NCBI GenBank assembly: GCA_022708765.1
Contig: JAKIYB010000218.1
Span: 1-7,425 of the forward strand
Origin: Armatimonadota bacterium
GTDB taxonomy: Bacteria > Armatimonadota > Hebobacteria > CAIYQO01
Reading direction: 5' to 3'
DNA length: 7,425 bases
Shown piece by piece: positions 5,075 to 7,425 of this stretch. Made by a program: the position numbers and the translations under genes. The notes under the pieces were generated by a model. It was not told the DNA's origin, did not search any database, and saw only the letters and a program-made list of their open reading frames with translations. Each line of letters opens with the position of its first letter. Positions within the stretch are counted from its first letter, which is position 1.

Positions 5075-7425
5075 CTCCTCGTGCGTGGTGGGTCTGGGCG
5101 CTCCTGCTCGTGACGACGGTTGCGATGGCCGCACGACCGGAAATCTATGCGATCCACCCCGACACCGACATCCAGAACCATTTTAAAGGCGTGTATGGCG
5201 CCTGCCAGATCATTACCGGCAAGCACTTCGGGCCGGACGTGGAAGTCTGGACGTGGAGCGGTCCAAAGGCGGATAATGAAGCACAAGTCGCCGCCGCCTT
5301 GCGTCTCGAAGGCTCAAAACCCGGTCCTCCCTGGGAAGGAGACGCCGACGATGAAGATCCATCGTTCAACCCGGATGTCGAAGATACGCTGATTCCGGCG
5401 GAATATACCCCGGATGATCCCACGCTGCTTCCCTCGCGCCCCCCCTCGGGCGCGGATGCTGCGGGCGTGCGCAAGGCGAGCATTTTGTCGGCATCGCCCA
5501 CAGTGCTGGCGACGAGTTTGCCCGAGGGCACGGCCATTGTGTGGGTGCGCAACCGTGACGGCTGGTCGCTGCCGTACCTGGTCGGCGCGGCACGGCCGTA
5601 TTGGATCAACACGTCACAGGTGCGAGCCGGTGATTACTTCCACATCGTGGGCGTGGCGGTCGGCCGCGACCATGTCGGCGGACGCGCACTGCTCCGTGGG
5701 GGAAAAACCCCCATCTTCATTGACGCGACCGGCAGCCGGCGTAGCGGCGGCTGGTATACCGACCGTTTCATCCGCTATATCCGCGTGCCGGTATCAACCA
5801 AACCGGGGCGCTACGAAGTGTTTTTCCACAACAATATCGGTGGTATCTACGGCTGGAGCTTTGCCGGAGCGATTGAGGTGTTGCCCACGCAGCCCGTCGT
5901 ACTCCCAGTGCTTATTGCAGGAGAGCATGGCGTGAAAGCCGACGGCATTACCGATGATACGCCTGCTGTAATGGCGCTGTTGCAGAAAGCGGCCACGGCG
6001 AAGGCCGACGTGCTCTTGCCGGCCGGCGTCATCCGCATCACCCGCACAGTGACGATCCCGGCGGGTATCACCGTGCGCGGCGCGGGCCGCGAACAAACCG
6101 TCATTCACGGCACGGGATTCGCTGCTGATGCCGGCGTGTTGCCGGCGCCGCTGGTCACGATGGCGTCGCACAGCCGATTGCAGTACCTCGGCCTCGATGG
6201 TGCGGTGGCCGGCACGCCGAATGCCGACGGCACACTTGTGCGCCTGGAGACCGATGCCACGGACATCCTGCTGTCGGAATGCGCGCTGCATGCCGACAGC
6301 GAGGACCCGGTGACCGATGCCCCGCTGTACCGGTATGCCGTCTGGGGAGAAGGCTGCCGGCAGGTGCGGATCAGTGAAAGCGCTATCCAGGGAACGGTGC
6401 AGGTGCGGGACGCCGACCAGGTAGAAGTTGTGAAGAACACCATCACAGATGCCCACTGGCAGGGACAGGCGCTTGCGCTGTCAGGCGCGCGCTGTCTGGT
6501 GGATGCGAATGTCTTCACGCAGGCGCCGGGACGGCTGGCGTTGGCGCCGCTCGCGCGCAGTGTGATTCGCCTGAATGAGATCCACTACACCTGGCACGGC
6601 GATTGGGCGGTCGCGGATGATATCACCACCGCACCACGCGCGAAAGACAGGATCGTGCGCATGGTCACTGGCAGCACCGCCACCACCATGCGTGATCAAT
6701 CACAGAAATGGCAACCGGGGAAATGGACCGGCGCCGGCCTGATGTTGCTGGAGGGTACGGGCTTCGGACAGGTGCGCCGCGTGATCGGCAATACCGCCGA
6801 TACCCTCACCCTTGATCGCCCCTGGCATGCGCTGCCGGATGCCACCAGCCGCTACCTGTTAGGCTTTTTCTCGATGGAGAACGCCTACAGCTACAATTAC
6901 AACAACACCATCGTGCCGTGGGATTTCACGGACAACGTCGCGACGGTGATGCAGTACCAGCGCAACCTTGGCGCGCCCATGCGCTTCCTCGGCTCTAACC
7001 TAACCTCCGCCGCCACGCCCAACGCCTTTTATCCCAGTTGGTTCAACCGCATCACCGGCTCCCATTTCAACCTGGCGGGCGCGGAATTGCGCGGGGAACA
7101 GGTTGATGGCAATACGCTGACAGCCCCCGCAACCTTCGGCAACGTGCTGGCGTCTTGCATCCTCCAGCGTCCCGGCCCTCCTCCCAGCGGCAACGCTGTC
7201 GCCGGGATCGAAGTTGGCGGCGGTCAGCAAGCGAAACACCCCGGTGTCGCCTGGTCACTGCTCTTCGGCAATGCGTTGATTGGCGTGGATCTCGGTGTCC
7301 GCATCGCCCCGGATGCGATGAGCACCTATGTGGGCAATACCTATGAGAATTTCCGCATACCCATCGTGGACCACGGCGTGGGCACCATCGCCTTGCCGCG
7401 CGTGAACCGCTATTATGACGCGAAC
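5065..7425 (+). CDS. Secreted TIG-like plus beta-helix protein, paralogue, 3'-truncated by the window
   Basis: The frame is open from the ATG to the last base (787 codons) with no stop, so the gene continues beyond the window. Residues 1-22 are a clean signal peptide: WWVWALLLV core and AMA before the cleavage. The mature protein starts directly at PEIYAIHP, equivalent to residue 210 of the upstream paralogue, so it lacks that protein's N-terminal region. TIG-like units follow, with VEVWTW (59-64), an acidic Pro-rich insert (93-118), WVRNRDGWSLPYL (160-172), ARPYWI (176-181) and PGRYEVFFHNNIGG (247-260). The beta-helix starts near 280, with DGITDDTPAV (293-302), LLPAGVIRI (317-325) and VRGAGR (337-342). 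The GGG.V..PPG.Y box seen upstream is degenerate here. An inserted module at 527-602 carries GQVRRVIGNTADTLTLDRPW (568-587). Alignment by eye with the paralogue's C-terminus suggests that only a few dozen residues are missing. Probably co-expressed with the upstream gene. Catalytic activity is unknown. Confidence 0.9.
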   Translation, partial: MEVTPRAWWVWALLLVTTVAMAARPEIYAIHPDTDIQNHFKGVYGACQIITGKHFGPDVEVWTWSGPKADNEAQVAAALRLEGSKPGPPWEGDADDEDPSFNPDVEDTLIPAEYTPDDPTLLPSRPPSGADAAGVRKASILSASPTVLATSLPEGTAIVWVRNRDGWSLPYLVGAARPYWINTSQVRAGDYFHIVGVAVGRDHVGGRALLRGGKTPIFIDATGSRRSGGWYTDRFIRYIRVPVSTKPGRYEVFFHNNIGGIYGWSFAGAIEVLPTQPVVLPVLIAGEHGVKADGITDDTPAVMALLQKAATAKADVLLPAGVIRITRTVTIPAGITVRGAGREQTVIHGTGFAADAGVLPAPLVTMASHSRLQYLGLDGAVAGTPNADGTLVRLETDATDILLSECALHADSEDPVTDAPLYRYAVWGEGCRQVRISESAIQGTVQVRDADQVEVVKNTITDAHWQGQALALSGARCLVDANVFTQAPGRLALAPLARSVIRLNEIHYTWHGDWAVADDITTAPRAKDRIVRMVTGSTATTMRDQSQKWQPGKWTGAGLMLLEGTGFGQVRRVIGNTADTLTLDRPWHALPDATSRYLLGFFSMENAYSYNYNNTIVPWDFTDNVATVMQYQRNLGAPMRFLGSNLTSAATPNAFYPSWFNRITGSHFNLAGAELRGEQVDGNTLTAPATFGNVLASCILQRPGPPPSGNAVAGIEVGGGQQAKHPGVAWSLLFGNALIGVDLGVRIAPDAMSTYVGNTYENFRIPIVDHGVGTIALPRVNRYYDAN
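5134..5883 (+). other. Tandem TIG/IPT-like Ig region of the second beta-helix protein
   Basis: Residues 24-273 are homologous to the equivalent region of the upstream gene. Shared positions include PEI..I.P, VEVW.W..P, IVWVRN..GWS.PYL, ARP.WI, a VP turn, PGRY.V...N..GG..W and AGAIEV. The insert inside the first unit is longer and far more acidic than in the paralogue (93-118, with 11 Asp/Glu in 26 residues). Confidence 0.55.
6643..6870 (+). other. Inserted beta module in the second beta-helix protein
   Basis: Residues 527-602 match the module of the upstream protein. GNTADTLxLDRPW is identical apart from one position, followed by PDATSRY and FFSMENAY (upstream: PDETSRF and YFTENAW). The flanking text also matches: NEI..........GD.A lies before it in both proteins. 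Confidence 0.6.

Noticed and set aside
5794..6456. Antisense ORF of 220 codons
   Set aside because: It is a shadow of the second beta-helix gene; composition is His/Arg-rich with no domain.

Overview
The window is GC-rich (about 60 percent by eye) bacterial DNA. It is densely coded on the + strand and holds three protein genes, two of them cut by the window edges. No rRNA, tRNA, CRISPR array, insertion sequence or phage gene is visible. The mix of a DUF6785/DUF6784-type membrane protein and large secreted right-handed beta-helix proteins recalls genomes of Planctomycetota, Lentisphaerota, Armatimonadota, Hydrogenedentota and similar groups. That placement is from general knowledge and is not proven here.

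Layout. (1) Bases 1-1878 carry the 3' part of a polytopic membrane protein. The reading frame is open to base 1, so the ATG at 88 is probably internal. (2) Bases 1879-2059 are the only real intergenic gap. It has a near-consensus sigma70-type promoter (TTAACA, 16 bp, TATAAT). (3) Bases 2060-5074 encode a 1004-residue exported protein: signal peptide, unassigned N-terminal beta region, two TIG/IPT-like Ig domains, then a Pectate_lyase_3-type beta-helix interrupted by a small inserted module. (4) Bases 5065 to the window end encode a second protein of the same architecture (787 residues visible, no stop reached). It lacks the extra N-terminal region. Its ATG overlaps the stop of the previous gene and is preceded by a good Shine-Dalgarno sequence.

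The two beta-helix genes are diverged paralogues, not a recent duplication: shared motifs are kept at protein level while many of their codons differ. They are probably co-transcribed from the promoter at 1931-1958 and translationally coupled. A plausible reading is a surface or extracellular carbohydrate-related pair next to an OPT-like membrane protein. No substrate, reaction or transport role can be assigned from sequence alone. The most interesting item is the shared composite architecture (TIG-like pair, split beta-helix, inserted GQxRxVxGNTADTLxLDRPW module), which I do not recognise as a named family.
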